Assembly: GCA_964463325.1 (NCBI GenBank) | Contig: CAYXBY010000010.1 | Location: 1 to 34,316, forward strand | Direction of reading: 5' to 3' | DNA: 34,316 bases | From: UMGS1002 sp964463325 | Lineage (GTDB): Bacteria; Bacillota; Clostridia; Oscillospirales; CAG-272 | Part shown: in pieces, positions 15,635-22,656 of the stretch | Position numbering within the stretch: position 1 is the stretch's first letter | Layout: every line of letters starts with the position of its first letter | Program-made: the position numbers and the translations under genes | The notes under the pieces: generated by a model | Databases searched by the model: none | What the model was told of the DNA's origin: nothing | What the model saw: the letters and a program-made list of their open reading frames with translations, nothing else

Positions 15635-16236
15635 TTTTGATCATCAAGAAAGCGGATGAACTGACGGCGGTGAATCGGTGTTGGGCCAAGATTGCGCAGG
15701 GCGTCCATATGTGCCGCGGTTCCGTAGCCCTTGTGCTTGGCGATACCGTAGCCCGGATATTGTGCGTCAAGCTCAAGACAGATGCGGTCACGTGTTACCT
15801 TTGCCAGTATTGAGGCTGCGGCTATGCTTGGGCTGATGGCATCCCCCTTCACAACTGACCGACCGTCAACAGGGAAGTCACGGAACACATTTCCGTCCAC
15901 CAAAGCGTAGTCTGCCTGCATTGGTAGCCCTATGATTGCACGGCGCATTGCTAAAAGCGTGGCTTCCAGAATATTATATTCATTAATTTCCTCAACTGTT
16001 GCCAAAGCTACGCAATATCCGACGGCCTCTTTTTTTATGGTTTCAAAAAGCTTGTCTCGTTGCTTGGCAGATAGCTTTTTAGAGTCATTAAGCCCTTCAA
16101 TGACGAGTCCATCCGGTAGTATGCAGGCGGCTGCGGCTACGGGACCACACAATGGGCCGCGCCCGGCCTCGTCGACGCCGCAAATGACGTGATAGCCGGC
16201 GCTCCTTGCCTCAGACTCAAGTTTATATTCTAACAT
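15631..16236 (-). CDS. rnhB: Ribonuclease HII
   Basis: RNase HII removes ribonucleotides and RNA primers from RNA:DNA hybrids. The 201-residue protein has the catalytic GVDEAGRGPLCG motif (Asp, Glu), the LNDSKKL motif and the DALVDG-equivalent YALVDGN with the third carboxylate. I choose ATG 16236, 8 nt after GAGG, over the longer frame from 16263. It lies between rbgA and yraN, the common Firmicute order lepB-rbgA-rnhB; rplS, often at the head of this cluster, is not here. Confidence 0.95.
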   Translation of the reverse strand: MLEYKLESEARSAGYHVICGVDEAGRGPLCGPVAAAACILPDGLVIEGLNDSKKLSAKQRDKLFETIKKEAVGYCVALATVEEINEYNILEATLLAMRRAIIGLPMQADYALVDGNVFRDFPVDGRSVVKGDAISPSIAAASILAKVTRDRICLELDAQYPGYGIAKHKGYGTAAHMDALRNLGPTPIHRRQFIRFLDDQK

Positions 16237-16292
16237 GAGAAATACCTCACTCGATATTTGCAAACAAAAAATGTTCGAATTTGATTAAGTAA

Positions 16293-17180
16293 TTATTGAT
16301 CTGTGAGCTTATTTTGGGGCAAAAAGTCAAGTGTAATTCGCCCAATTCTACCGGATCTGAACTCATCCAGCAGCATCATGACAGTGCGTTCAAAGTCAAT
16401 GTCGCCACCACTTATGAGAAAACCCCTCCTGCGTCCGATGAGTTCTAAAAGCCCTGCGTCTGTCAACTGTTCCAAGCTGCTGATATCTCCCAGCTTATAA
16501 CGCTGACACAGCAGCTGGGGGTAGTATTTTTTTAGTCTTCGACCGAGCGCCATGGCAACAGCCTCGGTATCAATGACGACGTCCTTAACAGCTCCGGTTG
16601 CAGCCAGATTTTCCGCAACACGACGGTCATCAAATTTTGGCCACAGAATACCGGGTGTGTCGAGCAGGTCAAAGCCTGCTGATGTGGATATCCATTGCTT
16701 ATTAAGCGTCACGCCGGGGCGATTTTCAACCTTCGCTTTACCCGCTCCTGCCAATCTATTCACCAGCGAGGATTTTCCTACGTTCGGAATACCGAGCACC
16801 ATGGCTTTGAGCTTTCTCCCGACCATCCCTCGGTCACGATAACGTTCAAGCTTTTCAGCACAGAGCTGACGCATAGCCGGCGCGATGCGCCCCAGTCCAT
16901 TGCCGCTGACGCAGTCAGTTGGTATGCAGACGCAGTTCTCAGTGCTTAGCAGACGTGCCCAGCTGGAGGTCTGTGCGGGGTCTGCAAGGGAAGCCTTGTT
17001 GAGCAAGATGATTGATGGTTTTGCTGATTTTAACTTTTCTATTTCAGGATTGCGTGAGCTGTATGGAATACGTGCGTCGAGCAGTTCGATCACGACGTCA
17101 ATATTTTTTAGATTTTCTTCAATGATACGCCTCGTCTTGGCCATGTGGCCGGGGTACCACTGTATCACGTCTGAAGGCAT
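16293..17180 (-). CDS. rbgA: Ribosome biogenesis GTPase RbgA/YlqF
   Basis: RbgA is a circularly permuted GTPase required for late 50S assembly. In this 295-residue protein the motifs run in permuted order: WYPGHMAKTRR at the start, then G4 at 61-64, G1 GIPNVGKSSL and G3 DTPG, followed by the C-terminal RNA-binding domain. The G4 motif reads NKAS instead of NKxD; the Asp that normally reads guanine is Ser64, although an Asp follows at 67. All other motifs are intact. It lies 38 nt after lepB and 56 nt before rnhB in the same transcript. Confidence 0.95.
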   Translation of the reverse strand: MPSDVIQWYPGHMAKTRRIIEENLKNIDVVIELLDARIPYSSRNPEIEKLKSAKPSIILLNKASLADPAQTSSWARLLSTENCVCIPTDCVSGNGLGRIAPAMRQLCAEKLERYRDRGMVGRKLKAMVLGIPNVGKSSLVNRLAGAGKAKVENRPGVTLNKQWISTSAGFDLLDTPGILWPKFDDRRVAENLAATGAVKDVVIDTEAVAMALGRRLKKYYPQLLCQRYKLGDISSLEQLTDAGLLELIGRRRGFLISGGDIDFERTVMMLLDEFRSGRIGRITLDFLPQNKLTDQ

Positions 17181-17218
17181 AGATACTCCGATAAAGATTA
17201 ATTTTTTATTTTTGTGAC

Positions 17219-17845
17219 TCAGTTAAAAACTGTGAATTCGGAAATTGGGGAAAAACGCAATATCACCTTGCCGAGTACACGGCGGCAGTCAACGAGTCCG
17301 ATCAGGTTTGAACGGCTGTCTTCGGAATTATTGCGGTTGTCGCCCATGACAAACAGCTTGCCCTCAGGGACATACGTTTCCAGTGTGCCGCGCCATTTCC
17401 AACGTCCAGTATCCAGATGCTTATACATTGATTCGTCTATTATGTCATTTTCATCGAACACGTTGTCGTCAGATACATAAACGAGGTTGTTGACAGCGTC
17501 GATCTTGACGTAGTGTCCGCCAGTGGCTATCACGCGCTTGACAATGTTTTCGTTGTACCCGGTGCGATCCGGGCTGGTTTGATGAAAAACGACTATGTCA
17601 AACTGCTGCGGCTCGTAGAACAGATTTGATATTATCAGCTTGTCGCCGTGCGTGAGAGTTTTGTTCATTGACGGGCCGTCGACCTGACAAAGTCGAAAAA
17701 CGAATGTCAGGAAAAAGATCAGTATGCAGCAACCCAAAACAAATGTCTCTATATTATCAAAAATGTCGGCATATATGCTTTTGCGTGGTGCATTGCCAGC
17801 GGCCCCGGAGGATGACGATGCAGAAGTATTTGGTGATTGATTCAT
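17219..17845 (-). CDS. lepB: Signal peptidase I
   Basis: LepB removes Sec signal peptides at the outer face of the membrane. The 208-residue protein has a Ser/Ala-rich cytoplasmic N-terminus, one membrane helix (about 35-52), then catalytic Ser59 in VDGPSM, general-base Lys103 in ENIVKRVIA, and the GDNRNNSEDSR box. Length and single membrane anchor match Gram-positive SipS-type enzymes. AAAGGAGAG precedes ATG 17845. It heads the lepB-rbgA-rnhB-yraN-M19-thrC run. Confidence 0.95.
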   Translation of the reverse strand: MNQSPNTSASSSSGAAGNAPRKSIYADIFDNIETFVLGCCILIFFLTFVFRLCQVDGPSMNKTLTHGDKLIISNLFYEPQQFDIVVFHQTSPDRTGYNENIVKRVIATGGHYVKIDAVNNLVYVSDDNVFDENDIIDESMYKHLDTGRWKWRGTLETYVPEGKLFVMGDNRNNSEDSRSNLIGLVDCRRVLGKVILRFSPISEFTVFN

Positions 17846-17933
17846 AATACTCTCCTTTTGATAGGCAAATTATATATCACGTATAACTATTAGCTCGTCT
17901 AAAATCGGAGCCGAATATGATTTGGTGATTATA

Positions 17934-19148
17934 TTATGCCAGTTTGAAGAAATAATCTAATAGTTTATATCCATCAGGTATAAACAAACCGGCTTTTGCA
18001 GCAGTGCTCTCGTTAAACTGCTCAGTGCCTGACACACGTCCGGTGGACGAGTAGGCGAAGAAGGGAACAGGCTCAGATGAATGCGTGCGCAATTCCACCG
18101 GAGTGGGGTGGTCGGGAAGCACCATGATCTTAAAATCGTCGTTACAGCGCTGCAGATATTCGTAGACGGGCTTCAGTATTTTTTCGTCAATCAGTTCAAT
18201 GGAGCGCGTTTTGTTTTGTGCCTCGGCGCGATGTCCGCATTCGTCGGGCGCTTCTACGTGAACGTAAACAAACTCATAGCCGTCCTCAAACGCTTTGATT
18301 GCGGCCTCGGCCTTGCCGGTGTAATTGGTATCGATGTTCCCGCTGGCGCCGGGTACGTCTATGGATGTCATACCGGCACAGATAGCAATGCCCTTGATAA
18401 GGTCAACCGCAGATATCACTGCGCCGCGCATATGCCATTTATCATAGAAGTTAGGCAGCGATGGCTTTTTACCGGGGCTCCACAACCATGCCGAGTTGGC
18501 CGGGTGCAGTCCGCGAGCGCGTCGGTCAACGTTGACGGGGTGGTTGTTCAAAATGTCGTAGCTGTCGCGCATTAGCTTTAAAAACTCTCCGCCGCCGTTA
18601 TCCTCACGTGGCAAATATTCGCCAATGGTACGTCCGAGAATGTCATGAGGACGCATAAAATTATATTTATCGTCGCCGTTTTTCCAAATCAAGCAGTGCC
18701 GGTAGCTCACACCGGTATAAAAACGTCTATATTCATTGCCCAAGTTATCCTGAAGTGATTTGATCAATGCGTCAGCTTCAGGGGTGGTTATTTCATCGGC
18801 GCTGTGGTCGATCATTGTTTTTGAAGCATAATCGCCGCCATCACTCAAGGTTACGACATTGCAACGGTACGCGGTTTCGTCCGGCTGCAGTTGGATCCCC
18901 ATGCTGACAGCCTCAAGCGGAGAGCGACCTTTAGAATATATTTTAGGATCGAACGACAGAATTGCCATGTTTGCAGTATCGCTTTCCGGGACCATGCCGT
19001 GTGGAACGTTTAAAACAGTTCCAACGACAGCCTCGGCTGCCAGCATGTCCATTGTAGGCTTATGAGCTTTTTGCATGGGAGTCATATTATCGAGCTCGGG
19101 AATGGGGCGATCTGCCATCCCATCTGGAATCAAAACAAGATATTTCAT
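17934..19148 (-). CDS. ApgM-family cofactor-independent phosphoglycerate mutase / proposed homoserine kinase
   Basis: This 404-residue alkaline-phosphatase-fold enzyme belongs to the archaeal-type phosphoglycerate mutase family (COG3635). The N-terminus LVLIPDGMADRPIPEL, the ESDTAN segment holding the phospho-acceptor Ser, and late metal motifs (VEAPDECGHRAEA and LPDHPTP) are present. In bacteria with thrC but no GHMP homoserine kinase, a subgroup of this family (the TIGR02535 'proposed homoserine kinase' group) is thought to phosphorylate homoserine. Sequence style and the nearby thrC fit that, but glycolytic mutase activity remains possible. ATG 19148 is preceded by GAAGGAAT; the extension to 19223 has no site and overlaps the promoter at 19182-19210. 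Confidence 0.85.
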   Translation of the reverse strand: MKYLVLIPDGMADRPIPELDNMTPMQKAHKPTMDMLAAEAVVGTVLNVPHGMVPESDTANMAILSFDPKIYSKGRSPLEAVSMGIQLQPDETAYRCNVVTLSDGGDYASKTMIDHSADEITTPEADALIKSLQDNLGNEYRRFYTGVSYRHCLIWKNGDDKYNFMRPHDILGRTIGEYLPREDNGGGEFLKLMRDSYDILNNHPVNVDRRARGLHPANSAWLWSPGKKPSLPNFYDKWHMRGAVISAVDLIKGIAICAGMTSIDVPGASGNIDTNYTGKAEAAIKAFEDGYEFVYVHVEAPDECGHRAEAQNKTRSIELIDEKILKPVYEYLQRCNDDFKIMVLPDHPTPVELRTHSSEPVPFFAYSSTGRVSGTEQFNESTAAKAGLFIPDGYKLLDYFFKLA

Positions 19149-19181
19149 ATGAAATTCCTTCTTCAAATAATTGTTCACTTT

Positions 19182-19210
19182 ATTATAACACAAATGTTGT
19201 GAAACATCAA
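19182..19210 (-). promoter_or_regulatory. SigA promoter for the ApgM-family gene
   Basis: Minus-strand TTGATG (19210-19205) and TATAAT (19187-19182) have a 17-bp spacer. The spacer contains the small palindrome CACAAATGTTGTG (19190-19202, plus-strand reading), a possible operator. Confidence 0.75.
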
Positions 19211-19270
19211 TAGCGAGCAGCACATTTTTAATATTTTATCAAGCGCTTAGCACCGTAATACTGTGCCGGT

Positions 19271-19305
19271 AACATTAATATTCACATTATTTTCACGTTA
19301 ATGTT
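19271..19305. repeat. Inverted repeat in the divergent intergenic region
   Basis: AACATTAA (19271-19278) and TTAATGTT (19298-19305) form an 8-bp inverted repeat with a 19-bp centre, just upstream of the promoter at 19318. It is AT-rich, so operator function is more plausible than termination. The rest of the 19149-19371 intergenic region holds only the two divergent promoters. Confidence 0.4.
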
Positions 19306-19317
19306 GCTTTTTCTGCC

Positions 19318-19346
19318 TTGATTATTCAAACGAAATATGATACAAT
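19318..19346 (+). promoter_or_regulatory. SigA-like promoter for the membrane-anchored unknown gene
   Basis: TTGATT (19318-19323) and TACAAT (19341-19346) are spaced 17 bp, 25 nt before ATG 19372. Confidence 0.65.
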
Positions 19347-19371
19347 ATATAGGATAAATCGGAGGATAGCC

Positions 19372-20067
19372 ATGAAGAAAAATGAATTTGATAGTAAGGC
19401 TCCCGGCAGTGGCGACGGCACGCCTGGCAGGCAGGGAACACGCAATCTTGACGATCGCCTAAAAAAAATAATAATATGCATTTTTGCCGGAATGACGGCC
19501 TTTGTTATAATAGGCTACTCGGTTGCACGGCTTGTAGATTTTGATGCGTTGCTTTCGCCTTCAACTGAGTATAAGCAGCCTAACACGATTATTTTTGCGA
19601 CGCCTAATTATGATGAGGATATTTATGCCGATGACATTTATATGGGTTTGGATCGCAACATATATATATACGATATTGATACCGGACTGCGTGAGTCGTT
19701 GGAGCCTGATGACTATGAGACATATGGCGACAGTGTGCGCTTTATGTCTGATTTTGTAAATTTAATTATTAACGGGGATGCTGACGGCTACAATTCTTGC
19801 TTTGTCAGCGATGAGTATCATAAAGAATCGTTTACCAAGCAAAAGCTATACAATATTGTGATAACCAAGCTGTCCGAAGAGGAAATCACTGAGGCGGGGC
19901 AGACATGGACCGAATATGAGTTTGCGCTGGAGTATATGATACGTCATAACAACGGAACTCTAAGGCTTGATCTTGAAAGTGACGCATGTCGCGCACAGTA
20001 TATGACAGTTTCTGATCGCTCGGGGCGCCTGCTGATTGAGTCCATGCGTTTCCCGGTCGAGCAATAA
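19372..20067 (+). CDS. Uncharacterised protein with single membrane anchor
   Basis: This is a 231-residue protein of unknown function. A Gly/Ser-rich cytoplasmic N-terminus of about 30 residues ends in basic RLKK, followed by one hydrophobic helix (about 31-50), then an acidic, Asp/Tyr-rich extracytoplasmic domain with the cluster DEDIYADDIYMG. The C-terminal ~100 residues alternate helix and strand and may adopt an NTF2-like or similar small fold, but I cannot assign it. ATG 19372 follows GGAGGATAGCC; the earlier in-frame start at 19318 coincides with the promoter and is rejected. It appears to be monocistronic. Confidence 0.7.
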   Translation: MKKNEFDSKAPGSGDGTPGRQGTRNLDDRLKKIIICIFAGMTAFVIIGYSVARLVDFDALLSPSTEYKQPNTIIFATPNYDEDIYADDIYMGLDRNIYIYDIDTGLRESLEPDDYETYGDSVRFMSDFVNLIINGDADGYNSCFVSDEYHKESFTKQKLYNIVITKLSEEEITEAGQTWTEYEFALEYMIRHNNGTLRLDLESDACRAQYMTVSDRSGRLLIESMRFPVEQ

Positions 20068-20112
20068 AAAGAGTCATCCTCGAGACCGAGTGAACGATCA
20101 CGAGGATGACTG
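20067..20112 (-). terminator. Terminator of the 140-aa minus-strand gene
   Basis: AGTCATCCTCG (20072-20082) pairs with CGAGGATGACT (20101-20111). On the minus strand the stem is followed by CTTTTTATT. It separates two convergent genes. Confidence 0.8.
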
Positions 20113-20128
20113 CCGACAATGTATTAGT

Positions 20129-20551
20129 TCAGGCCAGCTGGGCGACGACGCGGTGAGCCCATTCAAAAACTGGAGTCTTTTCTTCATCAGATACTTTGGA
20201 GAGGAACGGTAGTCCACCCTTGAAATAGCAGACCTCGCTGATAACATTCGTTCCGGCTTCCTTGAGTACGTTCTGAACATTCTGAGCGCCTTTTTCTGTA
20301 CCATCAATGATAAGCGCCACGTTTTGAGCACGTGCCTTTGTCAGCTCGCGACAGAACAGGCGAAGCTTGTCGTCAAGCTCATCCTTGATTGAGATGCAAA
20401 GAACCACAAGACGTTCTTTGTCGCAGGCGTATGCCGGCGGAATTGCGTCAACGGAGTTGAGCGCGAGTTCAAACTCGTTTTTGAGTTCGTTTGCCAGTGT
20501 CTTGACTCTGGATTTATTAGTCCAATGCAGGACGCGCATTTTAATTGCCAT
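20129..20551 (-). CDS. Uncharacterised small protein, flavodoxin-like trend
   Basis: This is a 140-residue cytoplasmic protein. Alternating strands and helices (VLHWTNKSRVKTLANEL at the start, RLVVLCISIKDE, then ARAQNVALIIDG) suggest a Rossmann/flavodoxin-like fold, with the first loop in the position of a flavodoxin phosphate loop. The FMN-binding residues are not convincing, so no function is assigned. The start is ATG 20551 (MAIKMRVLHW), after the AAGGGATGG element; the longer TTG start at 20572 lacks a ribosome site. It is transcribed alone from the promoter at 20594-20622. Confidence 0.65.
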   Translation of the reverse strand: MAIKMRVLHWTNKSRVKTLANELKNEFELALNSVDAIPPAYACDKERLVVLCISIKDELDDKLRLFCRELTKARAQNVALIIDGTEKGAQNVQNVLKEAGTNVISEVCYFKGGLPFLSKVSDEEKTPVFEWAHRVVAQLA

Positions 20552-20593
20552 TAATTTTGACCATCCCTTCAAATAATGAATTTTACTATAATA

Positions 20594-20622
20594 ATTATAA
20601 CATATTAATTGAATAATTGCAA
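20594..20622 (-). promoter_or_regulatory. SigA promoter for the 140-aa gene
   Basis: Minus-strand TTGCAA (20622-20617) and TATAAT (20599-20594) are separated by 17 bp, in a very AT-rich region. Confidence 0.65.
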
Positions 20623-20750
20623 ATCAAATATTATAATTTTTTTATTTTTCTGTTTTGTACAATTCGCGCAGCTGCAATTGTGCATTATTTACAAAGGATA
20701 CACTTGAAACGTGCGGTTGGATGCCGAGCTGATGCCCATTATGCTTCCCT

Positions 20751-20782
20751 CGATTATACAAAATTTGCATTTTGTATAATCG
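20751..20782. repeat. Perfect 14-bp inverted repeat (hairpin) in intergenic DNA
   Basis: CGATTATACAAAAT (20751-20764) and ATTTTGTATAATCG (20769-20782) are exact inverted copies around TTGC. No T-run follows on either strand. It lies between spoIIID (3' side) and the promoter of the 140-aa gene. It could be a regulator site, a 3'-end stabilising hairpin for spoIIID, or a remnant of a small repeat. I see no gene in the rest of 20623-20842. Confidence 0.7.
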
Positions 20783-20842
20783 CGTTTAATTCGATATTTG
20801 ATCCAAAAACTGATTCCCTATAAAGCGCCAGGCCGCCTGAGA

Positions 20843-21115
20843 CTATTTATTTTTGCTTTCGTTTATGCGCATATACTTTATACGTGTTGCCTGACCACCT
20901 CTTAGATGGCGCTCCTGCTTGTTATGCTCCAGCAATTTCTTAATTTCGTTGTACAGCGGCTGATTGACCCGCTGCAGGCTTTGCGTTACATCTTTATGTA
21001 CGGTACTCTTGCTGATTCCAAATTTTATTGCCGCGCTTCGAACCGTGGCGTTATTCTCAAGCATATACCACGCCAGCTGGACGCAACGTTCCTTGCTTGC
21101 TGAAATATACATCAT
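20843..21115 (-). CDS. spoIIID: Sporulation transcription factor SpoIIID
   Basis: SpoIIID is the mother-cell regulator that reshapes the SigE regulon during endospore formation. The 90-residue protein has the family's helix-turn-helix (KFGISKSTVHKDVTQ, about residues 36-50) and the C-terminal basic box RHLRGGQATRIKY that contacts DNA. Length is near that of the Bacillus protein (93 aa). GGAGCG precedes ATG 21115; a second ATG follows at once. A SigE-like promoter is visible at 21163-21189, consistent with mother-cell expression. Confidence 0.96.
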   Translation of the reverse strand: MMYISASKERCVQLAWYMLENNATVRSAAIKFGISKSTVHKDVTQSLQRVNQPLYNEIKKLLEHNKQERHLRGGQATRIKYMRINESKNK

Positions 21116-21162
21116 ATATAATTCGCTCCATATCCTGAATTAATCACAATAAATGATATGCG

Positions 21163-21189
21163 GGTATGTTGAGCAAAATGACATATTAT
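21163..21189 (-). promoter_or_regulatory. Candidate SigE promoter for spoIIID
   Basis: On the minus strand TAATATG (21189-21183) resembles the SigE -35 (KMATATT) and CATACCC (21169-21163) resembles the -10 (CATACAnT), with a 13-bp gap. SigE control of spoIIID is known in Bacillus. Confidence 0.5.
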
Positions 21190-21207
21190 TACAAAGGAGT
21201 TCTTGCT

Positions 21208-21966
21208 ATGACTATTCCGAGCGATCAGATCCTTATTGAAGGTATGACCTCAGTGTCAGCCGTGATTAATTCAATAATTGCCGGAGTGAGTGATCGCCGG
21301 ATTACAAAAGTTTATATATCAGATACCATTGTTAACAAAAAGAGTCGCGAAGTTAATTTTTTACACAACAGCGCCGGCGAGCTGGGATATGATACCATTA
21401 TAGTTAAATCAGATCAACTTAGTGAGATAACCGCGGGCAACACTCATGGCGGGATAGCGGCCATTTGTACGGAGCGGCACTTCCCTGCTGTAGCCGCCGA
21501 TGCTTTGCCATCAAATGGCATATTTGCCTTGTTGGATGGTATCGAAGACCCTTTCAATTATGCATATACAGTCCGCTCGCTATATGCCGCTGGCTTTGAC
21601 GGCATAGTGCTCCCGCCGCGCAATTGGATGAGCGCCGCTGGGACAGTTATAAAATCCTCGGCAGGTACAAGCGAGCTTATGACGACATATGTCGATGATC
21701 CGATTTCTGCGGTGAAATGCTTCAAAAAATGCGGATATAACGTTGTTTGCGCCGGAATACGTGACTCTGTTTCGTTGTTTGAAGCTAACTTAAAAAAACC
21801 GCTTTTACTTATAATCGGCGGCGAGAAGCGCGGAATATCGCGTTCCCTGCTTGGATTGTCCGACGTGACCGTGCGTATTGACTACGGTCGTCGTTTTCTC
21901 GGTTCGCTTACTACAGCGTCCTCTGCATCTGTCATTGCATTTGAAATAATGCGTCAAAACAGATAA
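21208..21966 (+). CDS. SpoU/TrmH-family RNA 2'-O-methyltransferase-like protein
   Basis: This 252-residue protein is a trefoil-knot (SPOUT) methyltransferase acting on rRNA or tRNA by family. An N-terminal substrate-binding domain (residues 1-100, with EGMTSVSAVINSIIAG) precedes the knot domain. Motif 1 is DPFNYAYTVRSLYAAGFDG, motif 2 is IIGGEKRGISRSLL, and motif 3 reads GSLTTASSASVIAFE where the classic family has SLNVSVAAAI. The catalytic Asn of motif 3 is therefore missing, pointing to a divergent subfamily or altered activity. AAAGGAG precedes ATG 21208; the earlier frame start at 21166 is unsupported. Its promoter region is shared with divergent spoIIID. Confidence 0.8.
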   Translation: MTIPSDQILIEGMTSVSAVINSIIAGVSDRRITKVYISDTIVNKKSREVNFLHNSAGELGYDTIIVKSDQLSEITAGNTHGGIAAICTERHFPAVAADALPSNGIFALLDGIEDPFNYAYTVRSLYAAGFDGIVLPPRNWMSAAGTVIKSSAGTSELMTTYVDDPISAVKCFKKCGYNVVCAGIRDSVSLFEANLKKPLLLIIGGEKRGISRSLLGLSDVTVRIDYGRRFLGSLTTASSASVIAFEIMRQNR

Positions 21967-21976
21967 TAATTGCTGC

Positions 21977-22005
21977 CCTCCGTTAATAAAATGTACAAAC
22001 GGAGG
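21977..22005 (+). promoter_or_regulatory. Hairpin sequestering the ribosome binding site of the next gene
   Basis: CCTCCGTT (21977-21984) pairs perfectly with AACGGAGG (21998-22005), which contains the GGAGG site used by ATG 22016. The loop is 13 nt and no T-run follows, so translational masking fits better than termination. Confidence 0.55.
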
Positions 22006-22015
22006 TGATGAATTT

Positions 22016-22633
22016 ATGCAGGCTACCATTGGCTCCACGCGAATGGACCGGGTGCATACCAAAACTACGATTCGCGCCAGGCTTTATGTGACCTATTCGG
22101 TGTTGCTCGTATTTGCTGTCGCGCTGGGACTGGCCGCATATCGACTATGCCCCGACAAATTGCCGCGTACGGTCTACATATGGCTCGAGCGACTGGCGAT
22201 ACCGCAAAAAAATGAAAAAATATTTGATTTTATTGCATCAATAGTATATAATTCGGTTGACATATTTAAAATATCGGCTATAATTATAGTTGTAGGCTTT
22301 ACGTATGTGACCGCTCCGTTATGCCGTGCTGCTATGCTTTTTTATGGCATCGCGTCCGGATGGGCGCTTGGCTTTATCGTTGGTACCGGTGGCTTCGGTA
22401 GCGCTCTGTGGAGTGCGACTGTAATAGTGTGCGCTGCGCTGCAAGGGCTCATCACTGTGGCCTGCTGTGTTCGCGCTGAGCTGATATCCGACGAGCTCTA
22501 TAAGATGAAGCACCCTCGTATAGTATTGACATCACGTGCATTTTGGAGCTATGTAATGTGGCTGTTAGTTTCATTCGGATATACACTGATTATAACTCTG
22601 TGCTACCGGGTGATGCTTATATTTATTTTATAA
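22016..22633 (+). CDS. Multi-pass membrane protein, possibly SpoIIM-like
   Basis: This 205-residue protein has about five hydrophobic segments: 29-45, a central pair, and two near the C-terminus. The central part (residues ~78-125, with GIASGWALGFIVG) recalls the kGf.lGf pattern of stage II sporulation protein M, and spoIIID is 1 kb away. The similarity is weak and the assignment is tentative. ATG 22016 has a strong GGAGGTG site 6-10 nt upstream, but that site is the 3' arm of a hairpin. It follows the methyltransferase gene by 49 nt and precedes the DUF624 gene by 23 nt, so the three may be co-transcribed. Confidence 0.65.
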   Translation: MQATIGSTRMDRVHTKTTIRARLYVTYSVLLVFAVALGLAAYRLCPDKLPRTVYIWLERLAIPQKNEKIFDFIASIVYNSVDIFKISAIIIVVGFTYVTAPLCRAAMLFYGIASGWALGFIVGTGGFGSALWSATVIVCAALQGLITVACCVRAELISDELYKMKHPRIVLTSRAFWSYVMWLLVSFGYTLIITLCYRVMLIFIL

Positions 22634-22656
22634 AGGAATTGTAAGGTAAAGAAACA

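Noticed and set aside
20617..20823. 68-codon plus-strand ORF in the spoIIID intergenic region
   Set aside because: It has no ribosome site, low-complexity AT-rich start, and crosses the 14-bp palindrome.
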